Shown here: positions 44,316 through 53,545 of the stretch, piece after piece | Position numbering within the stretch: position 1 is the first letter of the stretch | Layout of the letters: every line of letters begins with the position of its first letter | NCBI GenBank assembly: GCA_041906185.1 | Contig: JAYRJQ010000006.1 | Location: 1-64,000 of the forward strand | Origin: Roseateles_B sp041906185 | Lineage (GTDB): Bacteria > Pseudomonadota > Gammaproteobacteria > Burkholderiales > Burkholderiaceae_C | Reading direction: 5' to 3' | DNA length: 64,000 nt | Notes under the pieces: model-generated | The model's input: only the letters and a program-made list of their open reading frames with translations | Databases searched by the model: none | What the model was told of the DNA's origin: nothing | Program-made: the position numbers and the translations under genes

Positions 44316-44340
44316 GTGCATTGCCTTCCTGGCGGCGATT

Positions 44341-45252
44341 CTAGGCAGGGAACACACCCGTGGACAGGTAGCGATCACCCCGATCGCAGACCACGAACAC
44401 CAGCGTCGCGTTGCTGAGCGTGCGGGCCAGCTGCAGGGCGACCCAGCAGGCGCCGGCGGCCGAGATGCCGGCGAACAGGCCTTCCTCGCGGGCGAGGCGG
44501 CGGGCCATGTCTTCGGCGTCGCTCTGGCTGACCTGCACCAGCTCGTCGACCTGCTCGGGGCGGTAGATCTTGGGCAGATAGGCCTCGGGCCACTTGCGGA
44601 TGCCCGGGATGCGCGAGCCCTCGGCCGGCTGCGCGCCCACGATGCGCACCGCCGGGTTCATCTCCTTCAGGTAGCGCGAGGTGCCGGTGATGGTGCCCGT
44701 CGTGCCCATGGCGCTGACGAAATGCGTGACCTCGCCACCGGTGTCGCGCCAGATCTCGGGGCCCGTCGTCTCGTAGTGGATGCGGGCGTTGTCCTCGTTG
44801 GCGAACTGGTCCAGCACGCGTCCGCGCCCATCACGCTGCATCTGCTCGGCGAGGTCGCGGGCGTATTCCATGCCGCCCGAACGCGGCGTCAGGATCAGCT
44901 CGGCGCCGAAGGCCTTCATGGTCTGCGCGCGCTCGATGGAGAGGTCCTCCGGCATGATCAGCACCATGCGGTAGCCCCGCATCGCGGCCGCCATGGCCAG
45001 CGCGATGCCGGTGTTGCCCGAGGTGGCCTCGATGAGGGTGTCACCGGGCTTGATCTCGCCGCGCTCCTCGGCACGCCGGATCATGCTGATGGCGGGACGG
45101 TCCTTGACCGAGCCGGCGGGATTGTTGCCCTCCAGCTTGCCCAGCAGCACGTTGCCGCGGGCCGCCAGCTCCGGCCCCAGGATGCGTTGCAGACGCACCA
45201 GCGGCGTATTGCCGATCACGTCCTCCAGACTCGGGTACTGTTTTGTGCTCAT
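44341..45252 (-). CDS. cysM: Cysteine synthase B (O-acetylserine sulfhydrylase)
   Basis: A 303-residue PLP enzyme that makes cysteine from O-acetylserine and sulfide, and in the CysM class also from thiosulfate. The PLP lysine is in NPAGSVKDRPA, and the substrate loop EATSGNTGIALAMAAAMRGY is intact. The phosphate-binding glycine-rich segment is GTTGTITGTSRYLKE, and ISAAGACW sits near the C-terminus. The residue pattern SLEDVIGNTPLVRLQR at the start is CysM-like. It is followed by the TusA-like gene, and the tRNA-Leu gene lies divergently upstream. Confidence 0.94.
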   Translation of the reverse strand: MSTKQYPSLEDVIGNTPLVRLQRILGPELAARGNVLLGKLEGNNPAGSVKDRPAISMIRRAEERGEIKPGDTLIEATSGNTGIALAMAAAMRGYRMVLIMPEDLSIERAQTMKAFGAELILTPRSGGMEYARDLAEQMQRDGRGRVLDQFANEDNARIHYETTGPEIWRDTGGEVTHFVSAMGTTGTITGTSRYLKEMNPAVRIVGAQPAEGSRIPGIRKWPEAYLPKIYRPEQVDELVQVSQSDAEDMARRLAREEGLFAGISAAGACWVALQLARTLSNATLVFVVCDRGDRYLSTGVFPA

Positions 45253-45428
45253 GGCGGCGATTGTCCACCAGCGGACTGCCCCGCGCGGGCCGAAGGGCTT
45301 GGCACCATTGGCAGTGACATCGGCTGCGACATCGGCAGCGGGCCCGCCGGCCGCGCGTGGCGTGCCGCAGGCTCGGAGCCGCCGGGGAAGCCATGGCATA
45401 ATCCGCCGCTTGCGCAAGGCACCCTTCG

Positions 45429-45513
45429 GCCCGGATGGCGAAATCGGTAGACGCAGGGGACTCAAAATCCCCCGCCGCAAGGCGTGTCGGTTCGAGTCCG
45501 ACTCCGGGCACCA
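45429..45513 (+). tRNA. tRNA-Leu (anticodon CAA)
   Basis: An 85-nt gene with complete cloverleaf: acceptor GCCCGGA/TCCGGGC, D-arm GGCGAAATCGGTAGACGC, anticodon stem GGGGA/TCCCC with loop CTCAAAA (anticodon CAA at 45463-45465), a long class II variable arm (CGCCGCAAGGCG) and T-arm GTCGGTTCGAGTCCGAC. The 3' CCA is encoded. A -10-like CATAAT lies at 45397-45402 and a terminator follows at 45537. Confidence 0.98.
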
Positions 45514-45536
45514 CAGCCAGGGCGCTGCACGCAAAG

Positions 45537-45561
45537 AAAAACCACCGCGAGGTGGTTTTTT
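45537..45561 (+). terminator. Intrinsic terminator of tRNA-Leu
   Basis: AAAAACCACC, GCGA loop, GGTGGTTTTTT: a perfect stem with a six-T tail, 24 bases after the tRNA. Confidence 0.9.
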
Positions 45562-45672
45562 CGTTTCCGCCGCTGCTCGCCGGGCGCCCCCTGCGCCGGC
45601 AGGCGGCTGTGCGGACGCATACACTCCGAGCGTTCCGGGGCCACCCGCCCCGCTTGCGCAAGACCTGACACC

Positions 45673-46251
45673 ATGCCCCAACTGCCGCCCGTCACCAAAG
45701 CCTTCATGCTGGCCTGCGTGGGCTTCTTCTGCCTCTTCATCCTGGTGCCCGAGTGGAAGCCATGGCTGGCCCTGTGGCCGATCAGCAGCGGCTACTTCAT
45801 GCCCTGGCAGATGGTGAGCTACGCCTTCCTGCACGGCGACGCGCTGCATCTGTTCTTCAACATGCTGGGCCTGTGGATGTTCGGCTCCGAGCTGGAGATG
45901 GTGTTCGGCCAGAAGCGCTACCTGCAGCTGCTGGTGGCCTCGACGCTCAGCGCCGCGGCGATGCAACTGCTCTTCACGGCCGTGATCGGCTCGATGGCCC
46001 CGACCGTCGGCGCCTCGGGCGCCCTCTTCGGCCTGCTGCTGGGCTTCGGCATGCTGTTCCCGGACCGCATCATCATGCCGCTCTTCCCGCCCATTCCGAT
46101 GAAGGCCAAGGTCTTCGTGGCGCTGTTCGGCGCCCTGGAGCTGCTGATGGGTCTCGGCGGGGTCAGCGGCGTCGCGCACTTCGCCCACCTGGGCGGCATG
46201 ATCGGCGCGTGGCTGCTGCTGAACCACTGGCGCGGCGGCCGCCGCCGCTGA
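45673..46251 (+). CDS. Rhomboid-family intramembrane serine protease
   Basis: A 192-residue, six-helix membrane protein. The catalytic pair is visible: Ser in VGASGALFGLLLG and His in HFAHLGGMIGAWLL. The conserved segment WQMVSYAFLHGDALHLFFNMLGLWMFG, including the His and Asn of the oxyanion side, is intact. Rhomboids cut single-pass membrane proteins within the lipid bilayer; no substrate is indicated here. The ATG at 45673 is chosen; the open frame extends back into the tRNA gene but has no meaning there. It stands alone on the + strand. Confidence 0.93.
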   Translation: MPQLPPVTKAFMLACVGFFCLFILVPEWKPWLALWPISSGYFMPWQMVSYAFLHGDALHLFFNMLGLWMFGSELEMVFGQKRYLQLLVASTLSAAAMQLLFTAVIGSMAPTVGASGALFGLLLGFGMLFPDRIIMPLFPPIPMKAKVFVALFGALELLMGLGGVSGVAHFAHLGGMIGAWLLLNHWRGGRRR

Positions 46252-46264
46252 GCCCCGAAGCGGA

Positions 46265-47194
46265 TCAGGCGGGACGCCCCGCCAGAAGGCCGTCCCTCAC
46301 ATCGGCATAGTGCAGGCGCAGGCCCAGCTCGCGGTGCAGGCGCTCGTTGCGCAGCCGGCGAGACTCCGCCATGAAGCTCAGCTGCATCGGGGACATCTGC
46401 GCCCTCGCCTGCTCGCGGCTGATGCGCGGCGGGCGCGGCAGACCGCAGAGGTCGGCCGCCAGATCGAAGTAGTCGCCCATGCGCAGCTGGGTGTCGTCGC
46501 ACACATTGAACACCCGCCCCGCGGGCGCGCGCAGCAGCGCCCGCACGCAGACGCGCGCCAGGTCGTCCGCGTGGATGTGGTTGGTGTAGACGTCGTCGGC
46601 CGCGTCCAACACCGGCGTGCCCCGCGCGAGGCGCTCGCGCGGATGGCCGCCCTCGCGGTCCCAGGCGTAGATGCCCGGCACGCGCAGCACGCCTACCCGC
46701 GCGCCGGTGGCCTGACCGAAGGCTCGCAATGCGCGCTCGGCGTCGACCCGGCGATGGGCCCGGTCGGAGCGCGGGCGCAGCGGGGAGGTCTCGTCCAGCC
46801 ACGCGCCGCCGGCGTCGCCGTAGACGCCCGTCGTGCTGGCATACACCAGCGCCTCGGGCGCCGGGCCCCGGCGCAGCGCCTGGAGCAGATGGCGCGTGCG
46901 CTCATCGCGGGCGCCGCTCGACTGCGGCGGCGCCAGGTGCAGCACATGCGTGGCCAGGCCGGCCAGCCGCCGCAGGCTGCGGGGATCGTCGAGATTGCCC
47001 GTCAGCGGGATCGCGCCGGCGGCGCGCAAGACCTGGCACCGCGACGGCGAGGACGTCAGCGCATAGACCTGCCACCCTGCCGGCAGGCAGCGCAGCACGC
47101 GCATGCCGACATCACCGCACCCGACGATCAGCAGGCGCGGCCTGGCAGCAAGGGGTCGGGCGTCAGACAGGAGGAAACGGTCGGGAGGGGACAT
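46265..47194 (-). CDS. Atypical SDR-family NAD(P)-dependent epimerase-like protein (YeeZ-like)
   Basis: A 309-residue extended SDR-type protein with Rossmann motif LLIVGCGDVGMRVLRCL and core GNLDDPRSLRRL, YASTTGVYGD and VLRVPGIYAWDREG. The usual YxxxK catalytic pair of SDR enzymes is not seen after VYGD (sequence there is RSDRAHRRVDAERAL), so it is more like the atypical YeeZ/NAD-binding subgroup and may not be an epimerase. It is convergent with the rhomboid gene (13-bp gap) and divergent from the ferredoxin-reductase-like gene. Function unknown. Confidence 0.8.
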   Translation of the reverse strand: MSPPDRFLLSDARPLAARPRLLIVGCGDVGMRVLRCLPAGWQVYALTSSPSRCQVLRAAGAIPLTGNLDDPRSLRRLAGLATHVLHLAPPQSSGARDERTRHLLQALRRGPAPEALVYASTTGVYGDAGGAWLDETSPLRPRSDRAHRRVDAERALRAFGQATGARVGVLRVPGIYAWDREGGHPRERLARGTPVLDAADDVYTNHIHADDLARVCVRALLRAPAGRVFNVCDDTQLRMGDYFDLAADLCGLPRPPRISREQARAQMSPMQLSFMAESRRLRNERLHRELGLRLHYADVRDGLLAGRPA

Positions 47195-47276
47195 GGACGA
47201 AGTGCAGGATGGCCAGGCCCGAAAGGACAGGCTGACGAGGGCCGGCCCTGCTCAGGCAAAATGTCGACCCAGTGTA

Positions 47277-47314
47277 CGGCCCGCCCTGCCGAGTCCTCGG
47301 CAGGACACGGGCCG
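47277..47314 (+). promoter_or_regulatory. Two-tier hairpin in the leader of the ferredoxin-reductase-like gene
   Basis: Outer arms CGGCCCG (47277-47283) and CGGGCCG (47308-47314) enclose a second perfect stem CTGCCGAG-TC-CTCGGCAG (47286-47303). It ends 24 bases before the ATG at 47339 and is followed only by CTTTAT, so it is not a clear terminator. It may be a leader structure affecting translation. Confidence 0.4.
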
Positions 47315-47338
47315 CTTTATCGTCCGGACCTTCCCATC

Positions 47339-48376
47339 ATGAACTTCCAGATCACCGTCCAGCCCAGCGGCCGCGAGTTTGCCGTCGAACGCGATGAAAC
47401 CCTGCTCGGCGCGGCCATCCGCCAGGGCATCGGCCTGCCCTATGGCTGCAAGGACGGCGCCTGCGGCTCGTGCAAGAGCAAGCTGCTGGAAGGCCGCGTG
47501 ATCCACGGCGCCCACCAGGCCAAGGCCCTGAGCGCCGAGGAAGAGGCGCAGGGCCTCGTGCTGACCTGCTGCGCCACGCCGCAGACCGACTGCGTGCTGG
47601 AGGCCCGCACCGTGCCCGGCGCCGGCGAGTTCCCGGTGCTGAAGCTGCCCAGCCGCGTGATCAGCATCGACAAGCCCGCAGCGGACGTCGCGGTGATCCG
47701 CATGCAGCTGGCCGCCAACCAGAACTTCCAGTTCCACGCCGGCCAGTACGTCGAGTTCATCCTGCGCGATGGCGCCCGCCGCAGCTACTCCATGGCCAAC
47801 GCGCCCCACAACCTGGGCACGCCGGCGGCCATCGAGCTGCACATCCGCCACATGCCCGGCGGCAAGTTCACCGACCACGTCTTCGGTGCGCTCAAGGAGA
47901 AGGACATCCTGCGCATGGAAGGCCCCTTCGGCAGCTTCTTCCTGCGCGAGGACAGCGACAAGCCCATCGTGCTGCTCGCCAGCGGCACCGGCTTTGCGCC
48001 CATCAAGGCCATCCTCGAGCGCATCCAGCACCTGGGCCTGACCCGCCCGGTGCACCTGTACTGGGGCTGCCGCAGCAAGTCGGACCTGTACCTGCACGAC
48101 TGGGCCGAGCAGGCCGCAGCCAGCATGCCCACGCTGCGCTACGTGCCCGTGCTCTCCGAGCCCAAGGCCGAGGACGGCTGGACGGGCCGCACCGGCTTCG
48201 TGCACCAAGCCGTGCTGGCCGACCTGCCGGACCTCGCCGGCTTCCAGGTCTACGCCTGCGGCGCGCCCATCATGGTGGAAAGCGCCCAGCGGGACTTCAG
48301 CGCGCAGGGCGGCCTGCCCGCCGACGAGTTCTACGCCGACGCCTTCACCTCCGAGGCCGACAAGCACGGCACCTGA
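47339..48376 (+). CDS. 2Fe-2S ferredoxin / FAD-NAD(P) reductase fusion (phenol-hydroxylase/CDP-glucoseen reductase type)
   Basis: A 345-residue electron-transfer protein. The N-terminal plant-type ferredoxin domain (1-95) has the cluster cysteines in YGCKDGACGSCKSKLL plus the later LTCCAT. The FAD domain has RSYSMANAP, and the NAD(P) domain has LASGTGFAPIKAILE and the final YACGAPIMVESAQRDF. It resembles CDP-6-deoxy-delta-3,4-glucoseen reductase and reductase components of oxygenases; the partner oxygenase is not clear. The 2OG dioxygenase gene follows at 89 bases, but such enzymes do not need a reductase, so co-function is uncertain. Confidence 0.88.
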   Translation: MNFQITVQPSGREFAVERDETLLGAAIRQGIGLPYGCKDGACGSCKSKLLEGRVIHGAHQAKALSAEEEAQGLVLTCCATPQTDCVLEARTVPGAGEFPVLKLPSRVISIDKPAADVAVIRMQLAANQNFQFHAGQYVEFILRDGARRSYSMANAPHNLGTPAAIELHIRHMPGGKFTDHVFGALKEKDILRMEGPFGSFFLREDSDKPIVLLASGTGFAPIKAILERIQHLGLTRPVHLYWGCRSKSDLYLHDWAEQAAASMPTLRYVPVLSEPKAEDGWTGRTGFVHQAVLADLPDLAGFQVYACGAPIMVESAQRDFSAQGGLPADEFYADAFTSEADKHGT

Positions 48377-48465
48377 GCGCCGCGCGCGCACCGAGGGCGC
48401 GCCTGGCGCCCGTCCGTCCCCGGGCGGGCCTTCGCGGACCGCATGACAGCCTCATACTTGCCCCC

Positions 48466-49200
48466 ATGAAGCACTTCCCGCCGCCCTACGCCAGCGCCAG
48501 CCAGTTCGAGGACCGCCTGCGCGAGCTGGGCGCGGCCGTCATCGCCCCGGAGAGCCTCTGCCACTGGGCGGAGATCCCGGCCGAGGACCTGCAGGCGCTC
48601 GCCCCCTTCTGGGATGACCTGCCGCCAGACACCCACCTGCGCGACGGCGGCCGCTACCGCTTCCGCCGCCACGGCAGCTTCGTCGCCGCGGACGGCCAGC
48701 TCCAGCAGCAGGGCCACCGCGCACACTGGCAGCCGCTGGACTACAACGCCCTGCACGGCGGCCTTGAACGCTGGTTCGAGCCCGTCCAGCCGACCCTGGC
48801 CGCCCTGCCCGCCTGGCAGACGCTGCTGCTGCGCCTGGCGCGCGCCGCCGATGCGCTGAAGGGCCCGCAGCCCTGGTTCATCGAGACGCACCAGTTCCGC
48901 ATCGACACCACGGATGGCATCGGTCGCCCGACGCCCGAGGGCGCGCACCGCGACGGCGTGGACCTGGTCGCCGTGTTCCTGGTCAGCCGCGTCGGCATCA
49001 AGGGCGGGGAATCGCGCGTCTTCGAGGCCGACGGCCCGCGGGGCGAGCGCTTCACGCTGACGGAACCGTGGACGCTGCTGCTGCTGGACGACGAGCGCGT
49101 CATCCACGAGACCACGCCCATCCAGCCCTCCGCCGAGCACGGCCATCGGGACACCCTCGTCGTGACCCTGCGCCGCGGCAGCTTCCAGGACCCGGTCTGA
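48466..49200 (+). CDS. 2OG-Fe dioxygenase-family protein
   Basis: A 244-residue protein with the pattern of the bacterial 2OG-Fe dioxygenase family that includes amino acid hydroxylases (IDO-like). The iron-binding facial triad is likely His/Asp of HRDGVDLVAVFLV and His of IHETTP; the 2OG-contact Arg is probably in HRDTLVVTLRRG. The first 120 residues (PDTHLRDGGRYRFRRHG) are typical of this family. It lies 89 bases after the reductase and is followed by the amino acid dehydrogenase gene on the same strand. A free amino acid substrate is possible but not shown. Confidence 0.82.
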   Translation: MKHFPPPYASASQFEDRLRELGAAVIAPESLCHWAEIPAEDLQALAPFWDDLPPDTHLRDGGRYRFRRHGSFVAADGQLQQQGHRAHWQPLDYNALHGGLERWFEPVQPTLAALPAWQTLLLRLARAADALKGPQPWFIETHQFRIDTTDGIGRPTPEGAHRDGVDLVAVFLVSRVGIKGGESRVFEADGPRGERFTLTEPWTLLLLDDERVIHETTPIQPSAEHGHRDTLVVTLRRGSFQDPV

Positions 49201-49422
49201 CCCCAGGCGCACCGCGCGGCGGTGGCCCGAGGGGATGCGTGGCATGCATCACGGCATGCCGAATGCTTGTGCTTTGACGAAAGCGCGAGCCGTCTGTCCC
49301 CCCTACACTCTCGGCCCAGCGCGGTCACAAGCCGCACTGATCCGCCGCCACAGAGCCTGGACTGGGCTGTTCCAGACAGGCGTGGCGCCATTCCTCTCTC
49401 GCATCACAAGTGCAAGCACGCC

Positions 49423-50517
49423 ATGTCTGACCTCGTCCGCGCCCTGACCGAATCGCCGGCCTCCATTCCCTCCTCCCTGTTCGGCCTGCCTGAGCAACCC
49501 GCCCACGAGCGCGTGCTCTTCGCCACCGACGAGCAGACCGGTCTGAAGACCATCCTGGCCGTGCACAGCACCGCCCGCGGCCCCGCGTTCGGCGGCTGCC
49601 GCTTCTGGACCTACGACAACGAGCTGGCCGCGCTGAACGATGCGCTGCGCCTGTCGCAGGGCATGAGCCTCAAGAACGCCCTGGCCAACCTGCCCTTCGG
49701 CGGCGGCAAGGCCGTGATCATCAAGCCGGCCGGTGACTTCGACCGCCCGGCCCTGTTCGCCGCCTTCGGCCGCGCCGTGGCCTCGCTCGACGGCGCCTAC
49801 ATCACCGCCGAAGACGTCGGCACCACCACCGCCGACATGCGCGTGGTGCAGCAGCACACCCAGTTCGTGAGCGGCATCCCGCGCGAGGGCGCCTTCGGTG
49901 GCGACCCGAGCCCCAAGACCGCCTGGGGCGTGTTCGTCTCCATCGACGAGGGCGTGAAGCGCGTGCTGGGCCGCAGCTCGCTGGACGGCGTGACCGTCGC
50001 GCTGCAGGGCCTCGGCGCCGTGGGCTGGCACCTGGCCGAGTTCCTGCACAAGGCCGGCGCGAAGCTGGTCGTGGCGGACGTCAACGCGGACAAGGTCGCC
50101 CGTGCGCAAGCCGAGTTGGGCGCCCGTGCCGTGAGCGTCGGCGAGATCCTCGCCGTGCAGGCCGACGTGCTGGCGCCCTGCGCCCTGGGCGCCGTGCTCA
50201 ACGCGCAGAGCATCCCCGCCATTCAGGCCAAGCTGATCGCCGGTGCCGCCAACAACCAGCTGGCCACCGTGGCCGATGGCGACGCCCTGCAGGCGCGCGG
50301 CATCACCTACCTGCCGGACTACCTGGTCAACGCCGGCGGCATCGTCAGCGTGGCCCGCGAGTTCCGCAACGAGGGTGAAGAGTCCAAGGTCATGGCCGAG
50401 GTCGGCGAGATCCGCGGCCGCGTGGCCGAGCTGCTGGATCGCATCAAGGTCTCGGGCAACACGCCGGGCCGCGAAGCCGACGCCTGGGCTCGTTCCAAGC
50501 TCGTGAAGCCGGTCTGA
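49423..50517 (+). CDS. Glu/Leu/Phe/Val dehydrogenase (leucine dehydrogenase-like)
   Basis: A 364-residue NAD-dependent enzyme that oxidatively deaminates amino acids. The catalytic lysine segment is NLPFGGGKAVII; the second is ITAEDVGTTTADM. The Rossmann motif is VALQGLGAVGWHLAEFL, and IAGAANNQLA and PDYLVNAGGIVSVA close the active site. Length and pattern fit the octameric leucine/valine/phenylalanine group better than glutamate dehydrogenase (about 420-450). It is convergent with the branched-chain amino acid transporter genes, which fits use of leucine, valine or isoleucine. ATG 49423 (MSDLVRALTE) is the best start; the longer frame lacks support. Confidence 0.9.
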   Translation: MSDLVRALTESPASIPSSLFGLPEQPAHERVLFATDEQTGLKTILAVHSTARGPAFGGCRFWTYDNELAALNDALRLSQGMSLKNALANLPFGGGKAVIIKPAGDFDRPALFAAFGRAVASLDGAYITAEDVGTTTADMRVVQQHTQFVSGIPREGAFGGDPSPKTAWGVFVSIDEGVKRVLGRSSLDGVTVALQGLGAVGWHLAEFLHKAGAKLVVADVNADKVARAQAELGARAVSVGEILAVQADVLAPCALGAVLNAQSIPAIQAKLIAGAANNQLATVADGDALQARGITYLPDYLVNAGGIVSVAREFRNEGEESKVMAEVGEIRGRVAELLDRIKVSGNTPGREADAWARSKLVKPV

Positions 50518-50521
50518 TTGA

Positions 50522-50610
50522 CCACCCCCTACGCGCTGCGCGCGCCCCCTCCAGGGGGCAAGCCCGTAGGCCCGGCAAAGCCGGATCCTCGGGCTTCGCT
50601 GCGGCGGCCT
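50522..50610 (-). repeat. Palindromic intergenic repeat, copy 1 (inverted)
   Basis: About 85 bp with CCCCCTACGCGC, CGCGCCCCCTCCAGGGGGC, and CCGGCAAAGCCGG hairpins. It is the reverse complement of the copies at 51423 and 53460. It fills the gap between the convergent amino acid dehydrogenase and livF ends. Confidence 0.7.
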
Positions 50611-50652
50611 AGTGGCTGCGCCACTGGCCGGTCTTCGTGGTGAGGTGGGTGC

Positions 50653-51372
50653 TTATTCGCCCAGGTAGGCCGCGCGGACCTTGGGATCGTTCAGCAGATC
50701 CTTGCCCGCGCCCGTCATCGTGATCACGCCGCTCTCCATCACGTAGCCGCGGTTCGCCGCGGCCAGCGCGCGGCTGGCGTTCTGCTCCACGAGCAGGATG
50801 GTCACGCCCTGGCCGTGGATGTCGTTCACGACCTCGAAGATCTTGTCGACCATGATGGGCGACAGGCCCATGCTCGGCTCGTCCAGCAGCAGCACCTTGG
50901 GCTGCGTCATCAGGGCGCGGCCCATGGCCAGCATCTGCTGCTCGCCGCCGGACATGGTGCCGGCCAGCTGCGTGGCACGCTCCTTGAGCCGCGGGAAGAT
51001 CCCGAAGATCCGGTCGATGTCGGCCTCGATCTGCGCCTTGTCGTTGCGGATGTAGGCGCCCATCTGCAGGTTCTCCACGATGGTCATGCGCGTGAACGTC
51101 CCGCGGCCTTCCGGCACCATCACCAGGCCCTGCTTCACCAGGTCCCACGCGCCCTGGCCCTTGATGGACTTGCCCAGGTACTGGATGTCGCCATCCGCCA
51201 CGGGCTGCAGGCCGGTGATGGCCTTCAGCGTCGTGGTCTTGCCCGCGCCATTGGCCCCGATCAGGCTCACCAGCTCGCCGCGGCGCACTTCAAAGTCCGC
51301 GCCCTTCACCGCCTGGATCCCGCCGTAGGCCACCTTCAGCCCGCTGACCTTCAACAGCACTTCATTCGTCAT
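50653..51372 (-). CDS. livF: Branched-chain amino acid ABC transporter ATP-binding protein LivF
   Basis: A 239-residue ABC ATPase. Walker A is GANGAGKTTTLKAITGL, the signature TMSGGEQQMLAMGRALM, and Walker B LLLDEPSMGLSP; the LivF-type end ILLVEQNASRALAAANRGYVM is present. It forms the ATPase pair with LivG. A GGAG ribosome binding site lies six bases before the ATG at 51372. It is the last gene of the cluster livH-livM-livG-livF and is separated from livG by a repeat-containing gap of about 137 bases. Confidence 0.95.
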   Translation of the reverse strand: MTNEVLLKVSGLKVAYGGIQAVKGADFEVRRGELVSLIGANGAGKTTTLKAITGLQPVADGDIQYLGKSIKGQGAWDLVKQGLVMVPEGRGTFTRMTIVENLQMGAYIRNDKAQIEADIDRIFGIFPRLKERATQLAGTMSGGEQQMLAMGRALMTQPKVLLLDEPSMGLSPIMVDKIFEVVNDIHGQGVTILLVEQNASRALAAANRGYVMESGVITMTGAGKDLLNDPKVRAAYLGE

Positions 51373-51422
51373 CTTTGACTCCAAATCTTTCGTGATACCG
51401 GCCGGCGCGCATGGCCTTCCCG

Positions 51423-51498
51423 AGTGGAGCCCCAGGGTCCGGCTCGGCCGGCCCTCGGGGCTCGCCCCCTGGGGGGCGCGCGCAGCGCGTAGGGGGGG
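51423..51498 (+). repeat. Palindromic intergenic repeat, copy 2
   Basis: GAGTGGAGCCCC, CCGGCTCGGCCGG, GCCCCCTGGGGGGC and GCGCGTAGGGG elements in the same order as copy 3, located between livF and livG. It is the most diverged of the three copies. Confidence 0.65.
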
Positions 51499-51509
51499 CG
51501 GGTGGGCCG

Positions 51510-52280
51510 TCAGTGCCCACCCGTTCCTAGGTACGCCTCGATCACCTTCTCATTGCGCTGCACATCGGCCGGCGTGCCCTCGGCGATCTGCTTGCCGTAG
51601 TCCAGCACCGTCACGCGGTCGCACAGGCCCATCACCAGCTTCACGTCGTGCTCGATCAAGAGGATCGTGCGCCCGTCCTTGCGGATGCGGTCGATCAGCT
51701 CGCGCAGCACCACCTTCTCGGTCGCGTTCATGCCCGCGGCCGGCTCGTCCAGCGCGATCAGCTTGGGGTCCGTCGCCAGCGCCCGCGCGATCTCCAGCCG
51801 CCGCTGGTCCCCGTAGGACAGCGTGCGCGCCTTGAATTCGGCGTACTTGCCGATGCCCACGTAGTCCAGCAGCTCCTGCGCCCGCTGGGCGATCGCGGCC
51901 TCCTCGGCCTTGAACCCCGGCGTGCGGAACACCGCCCCGATCAGCCCCGAGTGCGTGCGCACATGGCGCCCCACCATCACGTTCTCCAGCGCCGTCATCT
52001 CGGCGAACAGCCGGATGTTCTGGAACGTGCGGGCGATGCCCGTCTTGGCCACCAGGTGCACCGCCGTCGGCTGGTAGGGCGCGCCCCCCAGCTCGAACGT
52101 CCCCGCATCCGGCGTGTACAGCCCCGTGATCACGTTGAAGAACGTGGTCTTGCCTGCCCCGTTCGGGCCGATCAGGCCATACACCTGGCCCTTGTTGATC
52201 TGGATGCCCACGTCCGAGAGGGCCTGCAGACCGCCGAAGCGCTTGGACACGCCGGCGACCTTGAGTACGACTTCGCTCAT
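51510..52280 (-). CDS. livG: Branched-chain amino acid ABC transporter ATP-binding protein LivG
   Basis: A 256-residue ABC ATPase. Walker A is GPNGAGKTTFFNVITGL, the signature LSYGDQRRLEIARALA, and Walker B LIALDEPAAGMN; the LivG-specific insert TFQNIRLFAEMTALENVMVG is visible. It forms the nucleotide-binding pair with LivF for LivH/LivM. The gene lies 25 bases after livM on the same strand. Confidence 0.95.
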   Translation of the reverse strand: MSEVVLKVAGVSKRFGGLQALSDVGIQINKGQVYGLIGPNGAGKTTFFNVITGLYTPDAGTFELGGAPYQPTAVHLVAKTGIARTFQNIRLFAEMTALENVMVGRHVRTHSGLIGAVFRTPGFKAEEAAIAQRAQELLDYVGIGKYAEFKARTLSYGDQRRLEIARALATDPKLIALDEPAAGMNATEKVVLRELIDRIRKDGRTILLIEHDVKLVMGLCDRVTVLDYGKQIAEGTPADVQRNEKVIEAYLGTGGH

Positions 52281-52305
52281 TGTTCTTTGCTCCTGCTGTC
52301 CTGGC

Positions 52306-53397
<1,092 letters not shown>

Positions 53398-53459
53398 AGT
53401 TGTTCCTTTCGACCCTTACTCGCCAGCCGCTTCAGACGGACCGCAACGCAGGTCCGCCC

Positions 53460-53540
53460 CAGCGAAGCCCGAGGATCCGGCTCTGCCGGTCCTGCGGGCT
53501 TGCCCCCTCGAGGGGGCGCGCGAAGCGCGTAGGGGGTGGT
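53460..53540 (+). repeat. Palindromic intergenic repeat, copy 3
   Basis: AGCGAAGCCCGAGGATCCGG, a GCTCTGCCGG segment, GCCCCCTCGAGGGGGC and GCGCGAAGCGCGTAGGGGG elements lie between livM and livH. It is nearly identical to the reverse complement of copy 1. Confidence 0.7.
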
Positions 53541-53545
53541 TCATG

